Source of the DNA: Dichetophora obliterata | Lineage: Eukaryota; Arthropoda; Insecta; Diptera; Sciomyzidae | DNA: 64,000 nucleotides | Assembly: GCA_963920525.1 (NCBI GenBank) | Contig: OY986436.1 | Span: 9,214,501-9,278,500 of the forward strand | Direction of reading: 5' to 3' | Part shown: positions 12,224-23,261 of the stretch, one piece after another | How the letters are laid out: every line of letters starts with the position of its first letter | How positions within the stretch are numbered: position 1 is the first letter of the stretch | The notes under the pieces: model-generated | Databases searched by the model: none | Told to the model about the DNA's origin: nothing | What the model saw: the letters and a program-made list of their open reading frames with translations, nothing else | Position numbers and translations under genes: made by a program

Positions 12224-13824
12224 GATCAACCTTTGTAAATTCCATAATTAGATGTATAAGTAATGTGCTCATTATATAAAAAATGTTATATGTTTATTAT
12301 ATATAAAATATAATAACATCTTTTTATCAGAACAAAAAAACATTTTAGTATTATTGATAAAAAATATGTTTTCAACAGAATCCATTTTTTCATGTTGAAA
12401 TATTCTGTATTCATATTGACAGATTGTTTTATCTAATCAACAATTAAAACACGATATTTGTGATAAGGGCGTATATCAAATTGAAGCATCCATTTAGCAA
12501 ATCAACAAAATAAAATTTTGTCCATATGATTTTAACTTAAATCCAATTTACAAAAGCTTTTGTTGACTCTATATTGACAAAATATTTATCAACTTAACCT
12601 AGGAATTAGTCAATATGAATAAATATTTCTTTGAGTGTAACTATTTAACAAGGTACCTATTCAAATATGAAAATTCATTCCTAACTTTTAAAGATATACA
12701 CATTTTTAGTGTCGTGCTTTCGTAAAAGGGAAACCACTAGTTTTCCACACAAATTGTAAATATAATAGGTATATCTTAAAAAGTTATGAATGGATTTTCA
12801 TGCTTGATTCATACTGTTGACGTTAAAACGCAGTGTTTTAACTCGCCGATAAAGAGTCACGGAAAAAGAAAAACCAGGCAAAATTGAATGGATTTAAAAT
12901 TATTTATTAATATATATGTGTTTAATCTTATTTCCTTATTTTTTTGTTACCTTAAATTCAAGCTTTAACTTAAGCTGCTGTCGGAAAGATATGTCTTGCA
13001 TGCACGAGATGCTAAAAGGAAGAGCGAGAAAACTTTTCTCACCGCTGAGCAGAATGCCAGCAACGAGGCTTAGTACTAAGTTTTTTATTTTACCGTTGGT
13101 ATTTAACAAAAAGAATTATGCAAGCTTCAGTGCTTCTCAAATTATAATTATAACAATTAGATATTTCGATTATTAGGGATGGGACTTTTATGGCCTGAAC
13201 ACATACCTCGTTCAATAGGTACTCGCATTACCTTTCTTTTGATACTCATAACTCGGAACACTAAAAAAAAACAGAAAGATTTGTAGCCCATTTTGCAACT
13301 TTGGAGGCATATAACTTCTAAACCAATTGCCTGCGGCCTGAAATTTGGATTTGGATTTAGGAGGTTAAAATCCGTATAATTCAACAAAAAAATATTAAAA
13401 AACTGAGTTGTCGCTATTCTTGACTTATACCAAAATTTCTTGCATCTCATTTAAGACATAAAAAAATGAACATTGTAGGTGCATGTATAAAAAAAAATAA
13501 AAAATGATCTCATATATTATTATAGTAAACTTAAATTAATTATTATAAACTTCAATATTCAAATAATATTTGTTTTGTACTAGTAGTGCTTTTGTTTTCT
13601 TTTAATAAAAACAATCATTTGTAAAAACTTAAATTTTCATATTAATAAACAGTTTCGGTTTCGGTTTCGGCCAAATATTATAAAATGGCCAAATATTCAG
13701 TTTCGGTTACGTCCAAAATTCCGGTTTCGGTCGGACACTAGTTGAAACAAAATAAAACAAAAGAAAAAGGAAAAAAAAACAGGGTTTTTTCAAATGGTTT
13801 TATTAAAATCGGAAGTCTACAAAA

Positions 13825-15644
13825 CAGGGTTGCCAACTTATACCATTTGGCCCGGAGACTCCGGTTCTGAAGGGTCAATCTCCGGACTACGGGCCTCGCA
13901 GGTTTTCTCCGGCTTTCGCACATTAAGATTTTTTTTATAAAAAAAAATACAATTATATTAAAATTTAATATAAAATTATTTTCTTTGAAAATTTTTTTGG
14001 AACTGAAGTTCGTATGCACTACGAACGCTTTGAAGCATGCCAACAAAATATTATTCTTAATGACATGGTTGAAGTTTATTAAAGACCTTACTGCATTTAT
14101 AAAAATTTTTCAATTTTGAGGACAGTCCTATGAAAAAAGATTATTTATATATTGCGACCCCAAAGCACGAACCCAAACTCGATCGTGTATTAGAAGTGTC
14201 GAGAATTATTAATGTTAGATGTTGAAGAACTTTTTGATGAAGAAAACTTTATTATTTTTTTTTTTTACATGGACGAAAAAATTGTCCATCATAAAAATTG
14301 AGATACCTGCCGAAACGTTGTTCAGATTTAAATAAAAAAGCATTATTTAAACATGTATTTTAATACAATTTTTTACTATTTATTTAACAAGATTGTATTG
14401 CGCTCATTGAAAATTTTTTTAATTTTTGTGGTACCCCTTCCATCATCGATTTTATTGAAGTTTGTGATACCTTACTTTTTCTTGAAATCTACAAATAAAT
14501 TAGTCTTGATCTCCTATTTGCATAAAGATCAATACCTCGCAATTGGCCAGAGCTCCGGGAAATTGGGTGCATTTGGCTCGCGAGGCACAAAATGCCGACT
14601 GTTCTTCTCAAACCACTATAAAACCAATTTGCAGGAGGCTAAGTCAGATCAAAACAACGTGGAGATTTTTTTGTTGATTCAGGCATGGCTTAAGTTTCTT
14701 CTGCAAGCATTCTTTTAAGCACAAATCGGTGTTAATTATAGACTGTGTAACAAAAGACTGGCTCCTTTTTCCACAACTGCAGTTAGCTTACCAAACAATA
14801 AGTTTTCTTGGAAATTTGGACTGCTTCTTGAACTTAAATTTATTGTCTACTGAGTATTTGCAGTGTAGAACTCCCAACCTGGGATTTGCGAAAAGTCCGC
14901 TAGCACTTAAGTTTCGTCATCCATGACTTAGCAGGAAAATTATTCGAAGAGATGTTTCTTTTAATATTTCGGCACGTTGCTTAGCCACCTTGTTCTTCTT
15001 GGCATTCCTATCTGGAACTTTTTGCACCTTAAAAGTTTTCAACCCAGCTTCATTTTTAACTTTGCGTACATAACTCTCGGAGCAATTAACTTTTTGGGCC
15101 ACTTTTCTTGTTGAAATATATGGTTTCTTTTCAAACAAGGCACTGATTTGTTTTGCTGTTTCCTGATTGCCAAACACTTTTTCTGATAGAACCTGTCGTA
15201 CGAGTGAAGTCCGTCTTTTTCAAATTTTTTAGTAACTCTAGAAACAGTTTTTGGTGAAACTTTCAGCTCGGTCCACTTTAGGATTGTCTTGAAAAACTTT
15301 AACAATTTTTTTTCGTACTTCAATTTCACTTGCCATTATTAAAATTACTAGATAATGCATTTAATGCCAAAAAAAATTAAACTTAAACTACGTTTAAATT
15401 CTTGAATTTAAACTATTTTTGAAAAAGTTAACGAGGTGTAGTGGAAATTTTTTTCGTTCGCAGTCCTTAACTAAAATTAATACGTTATTTTTTTATGTTC
15501 CTAAAACTTACATTGTTCCTAGTAAAATTAAAAAAGGTTTTATTCTAAAACATACATTAAAATAAAATAATTTTTGTTTGAGATAAAAAAAAAAATATAT
15601 TAAAAAAGCTCCGGGCATGGAGGCTCCAAAAGTTGGCAACCCTG
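13825..15644. mobile_element. hAT-type element with CAGGGTTGCCAACTT ends
   Basis: Both ends read inward as CAGGGTTGCCAACTT. Flanks are CTACAAAA (13817-13824) and CTACAAGA (15645-15652), a 7/8 match in the 8-bp class. The interior holds a decayed mariner-type transposase on the minus strand, which does not belong to a hAT, so this looks like a non-autonomous hAT hosting a mariner insertion. A related end (CACGGTTGCCACC) bounds the element at 47252. Confidence 0.72.
14420..15337 (-). pseudogene. Tc1/mariner transposase relic
   Basis: From an ATG at 15337 a frame opens with MASEIEVRKKIVKVFQ, then shifts. Later pieces include SPKTVSRVTKKFEKDGLHSY, then ISTRKVAQKVNCSESYVRKV (helix-turn-helix region) and MDDETYV-ADF (first catalytic Asp region, about 14915). 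The C-terminal part has WFEKNSRHFVPREPNAPNFP. This is the order of a Tc1/mariner transposase of roughly 300 codons, with repeated stops and frameshifts. Plus-strand frames at 14353-14926 are its antisense shadows. Exact subfamily not determined. Confidence 0.72.
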
Positions 15645-15652
15645 CTACAAGA

Positions 15653-15892
15653 CCCCTAAACTTCATCTTTGTTAATAATTTTTTTGGTTTTTTCGTTTCA
15701 GACCACTTGGCAGGGCTGTAGAGTGTACAGCGCACATGGGCAATCGCTGCACTCGGCTTTGATCAGCGAGACCTTCAGCCGCCATTTTGAATTATTTTTC
15801 ATCGAAAAAATTGTATAATGTTCTTGAAATATACACAAATAAATGTCACAAAAGATTTTTTCAAAAAAGATTTATGTGATCAAAGTGAAATG
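15653..15892. other. Short spacer between two hAT elements
   Basis: About 240 bp with no repeat or frame recognised. Confidence 0.4.
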
Positions 15893-15900
15893 TTCTTGAG

Positions 15901-17275
15901 CAGCGTTTCTTTACCTGGGGTCCGCGGACCCCTGGGGGTCCGCAAGTATATATATGGGGGTCCACCGTCTAATCTATGGACATTTGAATTAATAATTGAT
16001 TTAAGTATTAAACAACTTTGTGTCCACTCATGAAATACCGTGGGATAAATGTGTGGCAGTTAGTACCGACGGTGCTTGGGCTATGACCGGTATACGAACA
16101 GGACTTCAGGCGCGCATGAAGAAGATGAAACCATCTATTATCTGGCATCACTGTTGCATTCATAGAGATGCATTAGCTGCTAAGAATATGCCAGAAAAAT
16201 TAAAAACAGTTTTGGACGACATAGTGCAGGTCATGAATTTAATTAAAGCCAGGCCTCTAAATTCCCGTATTTTCGGTATGATATGTGAAGAAATGGGCAG
16301 CATTCACATTCAGTTGTTATTGCATGCTGAGGTGCGTTGGTTGTCTCGTGGTAAAGTCGTGTCGCGTGTTTTTGAGCTGAGAGATGAGATCAGAATGTTT
16401 TTTTTTATAATTCTGTTGGCAGCGTCAATAAACATGCTAACCATTTCAATAACTTTGAATGGCTTACAATGGTGGCATATTTGGCTGATATCTTTAGTGC
16501 CCTGAACGAGCTTAACTTAAGTCTACAAGGAAGAGATAACAATATCTTCCAAGTTTAAGATAAAATAGAAGCTATGATATAAAAAACTTGACCTTTGGAC
16601 TAATCGTACAATTAAAAAATCCTACACTGGTAGCGTTTTTGAAATCCTCTGGTAGAGAAATATTGCCAACGCAAGTAGAAGATGAAATGATTAAAAACCT
16701 CCGCGGTTTGACGTCTTCTTTTCGGGATTATTTTTCAGAACCCGACAGAAATAAAAACTGGATAGCAGACCCTTTCAACGCTTTTAGATATAATCGGCTT
16801 GACAACGGTACAGGAAAATAAATTAATAGAAATATCATGTGATTCAGCTTTAAAACGTAATTTGAAAGAATCGTCTTTATCAAGTTTTTGGGTAAATTTA
16901 AAAAATGTTTATAAAGCAATATCAGAAGAAGCACTAAAATATTTACTGCTTTTCTCGTCCACATACCTCTGTGAAAAGGCATTCTCTGCTCTTGTATACA
17001 CCAAAAACAAATACAGAAACAGATAACAATTGGAATCAGATTTGAGATTATAACTAAGTAAAAACATCAACCCAAATATTACTAATTTAGTTTCAAAAAA
17101 GCAGCACCAACCTTGACATTAATACAGAACTTTTAATTTTTATAAAAATGGTTTTTTTTTAATACTAAAATAATTTGTCCAAAATGTATCCCTGTGTTTT
17201 TTTTTCAAAGGGGGTCCTTGAACTTGTGCGTGATTTTCTAGAGGTCCGCGGAGTGAAAAAGGTTAAGAAACGCTG
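15901..17275 (+). mobile_element. Internally deleted hAT element (ZBED5/FAM200-like lineage)
   Basis: Left end CAGCGTTTCTTTACC; right end inward CAGCGTTTCTTAACC; both ends share a nearby TCCGCGGACC block. The 8-bp duplication TTCTTGAG is perfect (15893-15900 and 17276-17283). At 1375 bp it is shorter than an autonomous hAT and keeps only the central and C-terminal transposase. Exact ends and duplication suggest fairly recent transposition. Confidence 0.88.
16020..17026 (+). pseudogene. hAT transposase remnant
   Basis: Three frames follow each other. 16020-16505 contains VSTDGAWAMTGIRTGL (first Asp motif), HHCCIHRDALAAK (C..H motif) and EVRWLSRGKVVSRVFELRDE, all diagnostic of the hAT group related to ZBED5/FAM200/SCAND3. 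16588-16821 continues the middle. 16799-17026 contains EEALKYLLLFSSTYLCEKAFSALVYTKNKYRNR, here cited by its core YLCEKAFS, the hATC dimerisation segment. The BED zinc finger and N-terminal half are absent and two or more frameshifts separate the pieces, so no active protein is made. Confidence 0.85.
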
Positions 17276-17283
17276 TTCTTGAG

Positions 17284-19800
17284 AATTAACACAGGTGGTG
17301 CCACAATTGCAAGTCTTATAGTTGTCAAAACCGAACTGAATGATGTATCAGTCTAAAAATTTTAAAGCGTCTTTGTTACAGATGGTTTTTTTTTTCAAAT
17401 GTCACATGTAGTTTAGGTTTATGGTGCCATCTATAAATATCTCAGGAACTTTTCACCTTGCTCTCATACCCAGAAAAGAGAAACTATTTTGATTAGCATA
17501 TTGTTTTGCGCGAGAAAATACTGCGTTTTTGCACGTTATTTATTAATTTTTAATGTATGTATTTATAGCAAATTAATTTAAACCATAACAAAAAATACAC
17601 CAGCTCATTTATATAATTTTTCATACCATTATTTCTCTCAAGGGAAACACGACGTAATAAATAATGAAACGTTGCTTCCTTTATCAACATTGCAGATGGG
17701 GAAAACTTTGTAGTTATCCTTGAAATACTCTGTTCGTAATGCACGGTGTGCATAATTGAGGTTCTCATGGCTAACTGGCGGGCACATCAATTAATGTCAA
17801 GTGGCTGTAATTAGCAAAGTCGACCACAAGAGACAACAAAAATAATAAAAACAAAAACTCTAACCGACTGTTTCCCTAAGAAGATTCCCTAAAAGTTTCC
17901 CTAGAAGTATTAAAATATTAAAAATTCATTTAGAACTCACTTGAATACGAATGAAGAGAGATTTGCATTGTCTAGTAAATGCCATAAGCTGCTGTGCAGC
18001 AACAACCACAAAGACTAAAAACAAAAACAATAACAATAGCAACAAATGGAATTCTCACTAAAGCCTAAACCAAGACCGAGTCTTCTGGTCCAACCAGAAT
18101 AACTTCTATAATTTAATTGCTAAGCGCGCTCAAGAAATGCGTAACTCAAGCCCAGCAAACCGCAAAGCTGGAAGATGATGAATTCAACTAAAAGTGGAAC
18201 AAAACCAACAAGAATAAGAACAAGATGATGTAGCAGAAGAACAACAGCATTTGTTCTTTTACTTTAATCCTAGCAACAGCAAAAGGAAGCGCATTCAAAT
18301 GCAAAGTGCACTGCATAATTAAAATCGTCCTGCTGCTGGTAGTGGCTGCTGTTGCTGCTGTTACTGCTGGTCCTGCTTCTATGCTCCAGAGAGCTACGCG
18401 CACACACACCAGTTGAAACGTAGTGTTCAACAAACCATGAAAGGGTCGGAAATGCAAGGCTACACCACAGCAAACAATAAATTGGACCGCGACAAACTTT
18501 TCATCATTCGTCACGTTAGCAGCATACAAAAGTTGTGAGGTAGCAAGCAACGAGGTGTTGGCCTAATAAAAATTGCTTGCACTGGGCTGGTGTCCCTATC
18601 ACGTAATTAGGTCTAGCTGCCACCTCTTCACCACACCTATGTAGGCGCTGCTGCTTAGTTGTCCACTGTTCCGAAAGTTGATGGCAATTGAAATGGAAAT
18701 TTGAAAATGTTGGCGTCAAACTGTCTTTTTCACTAGCTGTCAGTTTGTCTGTTTTGTCTGTCCCGCTGCCATCATCGTCATCATTATCATCATCATCAGT
18801 TCAGCTTTACATGTAAACGTCTCGAACGTCTTTAAAGCTTTAAGTGTCTGCGGAAATGATTGTAAACGTTTTTGTGGTGGTCGCTTTTGTTGGCTAGCTG
18901 CTGATTGTAGAGGGTGGCTGACTGAGCCAACGACTTGTAGCCGCTGAAGGTTGGTCGGCGCAGGCATTTAATTAGTTTGTGTGCTACGCTTGCTTGCATT
19001 GAGCTTGGTGTTAGATTTCAAATTGAAATTTCAACTTGATTACTTATTCAATACCTCGTTCGTCTGTGGCTACAGCCTGTACCGACCGACTGGCTGGTTA
19101 CCTAGCTGACAGGCTGGGCTGACGTTTTGGTGGTGCTAAGCATTACGTCGGCCACTGTGGGGTGAAGTTGGACTCGAAGGGACGGCTGCTGGTCATGCGA
19201 TGAGTATGAATTTCGGTATCCGAATTTCTAATAGAAATGGAAATGCGATAATGAAGTGGTTTTCCCTGACTTGCAAGGATTTAATATTAATAGGAAATCG
19301 AGAATGTGCCACAATTGCAAAATGAAGTGTTTAATTTTCAATTTAATTTGATTGCGCCATCTAATATATTGATTGCTTTTGCATGGGTGCAAGAATAAAA
19401 CTATTTTTATTTTGAAATCAGTTTAAGTGTATGTAAATTTTATGCAGCTAATTTTAGCTAATTTTACAACTTTAACAAAAGAGCCTTGCTATCTTGATGA
19501 TAAGAAAACAGGCCAAGAACAAAAATAATTACAAATATCGATCAATGTATTTTTGTATATGTGAACATCGGCATCTTAAAAGTTTTTTCGAAGTTATTTT
19601 TATTATATAGTTGGTTTTTTATTCGACTCTAAATTTAGTAATTTTTTTACACAAAAAATAAGACTCTTTTGCTAATGCCTTTCATATAGTTTTTGTGTAT
19701 ACAGATCTTTAGTAATGCTGTATGAAAAATATTTTTGTAGAATAGCAATTTTTATGGGTAGATTTTAAGCCATTAAAAAAGGACCCCTACAAATAGCAGT
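17284..19800. other. Unique-looking DNA without a supported gene
   Basis: This is the longest stretch of the left half with no transposon ends. It has short simple repeats: CTG/TTG triplets at about 18335-18370 and CAT/ATC triplets at about 18770-18800. Frames of 60-120 codons (for example 18188-18550 minus) are low-complexity and look accidental. It could be intergenic or intronic host sequence. Confidence 0.45.
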
Positions 19801-19811
19801 ACATAAATATT

Positions 19812-19962
19812 CATACTATATTAATGAAAATGCATGCATACAGCATTAATGACAATGTATGCTTACAGTATTAATTACAGTGTGTGCACGCAGTATTAAT
19901 GAAAAATTTATGCATAGGGTACAACTAATTTCCTATGCATACAGTATTAGTTTCTTGTATGA
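19812..19962. repeat. 25-bp tandem repeat, six units
   Basis: Units begin at 19812, 19837, 19862, 19887, 19913 and 19938 and follow the pattern CATACAGTATTAATGAAAATGTATG. The fifth unit is very degenerate. Confidence 0.75.
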
Positions 19963-20129
19963 CATCGCCGTTTAAAATGGAAATGTCCTTGCATGTACGC
20001 TGGCATGCATACAAAACCTCAAACGTATGAATACTTTATCAATGCTGTGTGCATGAATGTACTAACTGGAATGTGCTGCATGGGTGCCGACCACTGCTCT
20101 ACAGCTTTTCCGAGTAACATCCCAGTGGT

Positions 20130-20590
20130 AAATACAATGAAGCTGCGGGGCCTCCGAAGTCTGTTTACAATTCTCAATTACATTTGTTCGGACATGGCCG
20201 CTAAAACACTGATGACATTTACCTTACACAGTAAGTGACGATGGGAGTAGGTATGCACAAGGTAGGAGAGAACAGAAATAAATTTAACGAAAATCCAATT
20301 TCTTAAATACAATGTAGCTGCGGGGCTTCCAAAGTCTGTTTACAATTCTCAATTACATTTGTCTGAACATGGCGCGAAAACACCGATGGCATCTTATTTA
20401 CACAGTAAGCGACAATGTAAGTAGGTATGCAAAAAAATTACTCACAAAATTTGGAGAGAACACAAATAAATTGAACGAAAATCCTCTCTCTTCCGAAAAC
20501 ACAATGAAAACGAAAGAGAAAACACCAAAAAGAAGCAAACAAATGCAAATGAAGCCACAAATTATTTCCACAATAATTTTTACAATTTAA
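20130..20590. repeat. About 175-bp tandem duplication
   Basis: The unit AAATACAATG(A/T)AGCTGCGGGGC...GAACGAAAATCC starts at about 20130 and again at about 20306, roughly 85-90% alike. Part of the unit (AATTTGGAGA...TTGAACGAAAATC) reappears at about 29404-29520, on the far side of the LINE/LTR nest. Confidence 0.7.
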
Positions 20591-21111
20591 TGAACGCATT
20601 TATTACCTTTTATCTAGCACTTTAAAGTTAATGTACAATAATTATTGATTATTAATTTAATTATTGAATGCTATGCCAATGGATATAAAATACTCTAGAT
20701 GCCAAATGTTTGCAGATGATGTTAAGATTTTCAATGAAATCACTAGCATATTAGACTGCTTAAATCTTCAAAATGATCTGGAAAGTTTGCATAACTGGTG
20801 CGTTAACAATAATATCTTATGCTAGAATCATAAACAATATTTCATTTCAGTACTGCATAAATAATAATTGTCTCAATCGAAATGATGAAACAAAGGATTA
20901 GGGTGTTATTTTTAATTCCAAATTAATATATAATGCCCATGTAGATTTCATAACCATTTGAAGCTTTATCAAAAAAAGCTTTATGATAGGCTTTATCAAA
21001 AAAAAAAAATACATTCAGACTTTAGTGATCATTTTTTAAAGCCTATGTCTCCTAAGAGACATGTCTCTTAATGTCTTTAAGAGACCTATGTCTCTTAAAG
21101 CTTTGCTCGTA

Positions 21112-22466
21112 CACTCAGAAAATTCATTTATAAGCGTAAGGTTGCGGGAAATCACCAATGATCATTTGGAGTAATCGGAAGAAAGTTGCTATAACTAAAA
21201 TTTTCTCAATGTAACCGGAATGATACAAGCACAATTGATTTCTCATTACCGCGAATGATTGTTCCTTTGCAGTCCAATCATTTCAAAAATTTTTTCAGTT
21301 GAAATTAGAATATGGCATGTTAGTTGCTTTAACCGCGCAATTTTAATGATTTCAACTCCTCTTGCCAATATAAGAAACATAATTTGACTGAAGTAACTGA
21401 CCAAAGCCATTGCATACAAGCGAACAAAATGGGTTATTGTAACAACCACAGTGTAAGTTATGTCAATGGCATTATTTTTACGTTGCAATTGAGTTTCGGA
21501 AGTTATTAAATTAATCAGAACCCTTTAGTTGCGTCAATCTCAACAGTCAATCTTACAACTGAAAGTTTGTCAAACCATCCGACTTGTCGAGTGAACCAGT
21601 CATGCTTCCACAAACATGAAGTTAAGTAAGCCGACTTTAATCGCAAGACGCTTGTACTTCATTTCTGACAGTTGTTCAACGTTATTGGTTTCAAACGTTT
21701 TGTGGATATTTTGTCGTTAAAGTGTTTTTAAAAATATATGTTAATAGATATCTTTGTTTTAAAATATATGTAAATGTTTGTTTTTTAATATTACTATTCA
21801 CGGAGGAGCAAATAATCAGGTAATTTTTTTACTAAACTAACGGGAGCAACAGTTGAGTACCTGTCTCAGGCACTCCTTGTACAGCATCAATGCCAGTGAG
21901 TGAAAGTAAGAGCAACGTGCCGGAACATAAAATGATCATAAAATCAATATCTATTGCTATATAACCAATAAGAAACTGTTCAGATGGAATATTGGCCCGA
22001 CCAGTTGTAGCATTCATGCCATCCAACTGCAGCAGCAATCCTTAAAATTTTGTTGTGCCATCGGCTTTAGCCTCGGCTACCATACAGCAGAGCAGTATCC
22101 ATTAAAGTGCTGAACGATTTTAATCAAAATGATTGACAAGTTCATTTATACAACCAAATGGAAATTTAAACGGATAAAAGCTCCTTTCATACAATTGAAT
22201 GTGGGTTAATATGAAAAACTTCTACGTTCACACAATTGAGTTTAGGTTAAAACGATAAAAAAGCTCGTTCATTCAACTAAATGGAGGTTGTAAGGCTTAA
22301 GAGGTTATTTCATAAAACTATGAGCGCAGTGATAAGAACGGAGTCTACAATCAAGACTATTGAAAATAAGGTGGTAGAGGTGATCAATCTTTCAAATATT
22401 ATCAACAATCGACTATGTTGATAGGGCACTAATTCTTTTGCGATAATGGATTTAATTATTTGTGTG
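21112..22466. mobile_element. TA-flanked element inserted in LINE B
   Basis: Left end CACTCAGAAAATTCATTT; right end inward CACACAAATAATTAAAT (weakly matched); TA on both sides (21110-21111, 22467-22468). Removing it restores the LINE reading AAA GCT TTG CTC GTA TCT CTG GTC (KALLVSLV) in frame, strong proof of the boundaries. The interior has three loose repeats around TTCATTCAACTAAATGGA (about 22138-22290). 1355 bp, no gene recognised. The end resembles that of the element at 9095. Confidence 0.75.
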
Positions 22467-23261
22467 TATCTCTGGTCCTTGGTAGACTTGATTACTGTTC
22501 GATAGTTTGTAATCCGTATTACAATGTGAGTTCTCAAGGAATTGAGAAAATACAAATATTGCTTACCAAATATATATTTTCAAAAATGCACTGGTCAGAA
22601 TATTCCATTATACATAGCTCGGCGTAAGCTACTGGGATTAATCACTAGAAGATAGAAGATCGTTTTTTTTATTTAATATTTTTTTATAATTTATTAAGTG
22701 GCAAAATGGTCTGTTCAGAACTTTCTGACCAATTAAAACTTTATAAACCTCCAAGAAATCTGAGTATAAATCGTTTATTTATAGAATTGACGCACGCGAC
22801 AAATTATGCATTTAACGAGACAGTTGCCAGGTACTTAAGTTTATGTAATAATATTTCTCCCATTTTTAATCTTATCGCAGATGAAAATCGCTTTAGATTT
22901 AATACGTAACGAGGATCCCGTACAAGTTTGCATCCCGCGCACTACGCCACTACCCTACTACACCACTGCGCACATTCAACTCAACCAACAGCCAAACCCA
23001 CACACACAGCCATCACATTCAACGTAGCCAACAGCCAAGCCTACGTAAACCATATGCAACAGCCAGACATTATATAATTCCCAGAAGGTTTCTAACAAGA
23101 TATGAATAAGTAATGCGCAATGTGACAGACTTCGGCACGGCTCGAGAGCGTAGTGCCTTGTTTTGTCGCATACTTGTTGGAAACGTTGGTTCAAAACGAG
23201 CTATCGCAAATTGGCTCGTACTAATACATTAAGCTTTTTAAGTATTTTAAGTTAGTGTGAC

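Larger units (their letters stand above)
9095..12637. mobile_element. TA-flanked (Tc1/mariner-type) element with CACTCAA ends
   Basis: Left end CACTCAAGCAAATATTC; right end inward CACTCAAAGAAATATTT; TA on both sides (9093-9094, 12638-12639). Removing it joins AAGGTAATTTAAGTA to CTATTTAACAAGG, which matches the intact right arm of the surrounding foldback, so the boundaries are well supported. The interior is AT-rich with many TTGAT/ATCAA words and is itself interrupted by a Helitron at 9829-12074. Confidence 0.75.
8749..13740. mobile_element. hAT-type foldback element with nested insertions
   Basis: Starts TAGTGTCCGACCGAATATTC and ends with the inverted counterpart (TCGGTCGGACACTA). It is flanked by GTTAAAAC (8741-8748) and GTTGAAAC (13741-13748), a 7/8 target duplication of the 8-bp class typical of hAT. 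The inner sequence at about 8850-9090 is an inverted match to about 13200-13470 (shared GAATAGCGACAACT, TTTAGAAG, GCCTCCAAAGTTG), so the arms are several hundred bp. A TA-flanked element sits in the left arm at 9095-12637. No transposase gene was recognised. Confidence 0.75.

Noticed and set aside
14353..14926. 121- and 65-codon plus-strand frames
   Set aside because: They lie antisense to a readable mariner transposase relic.
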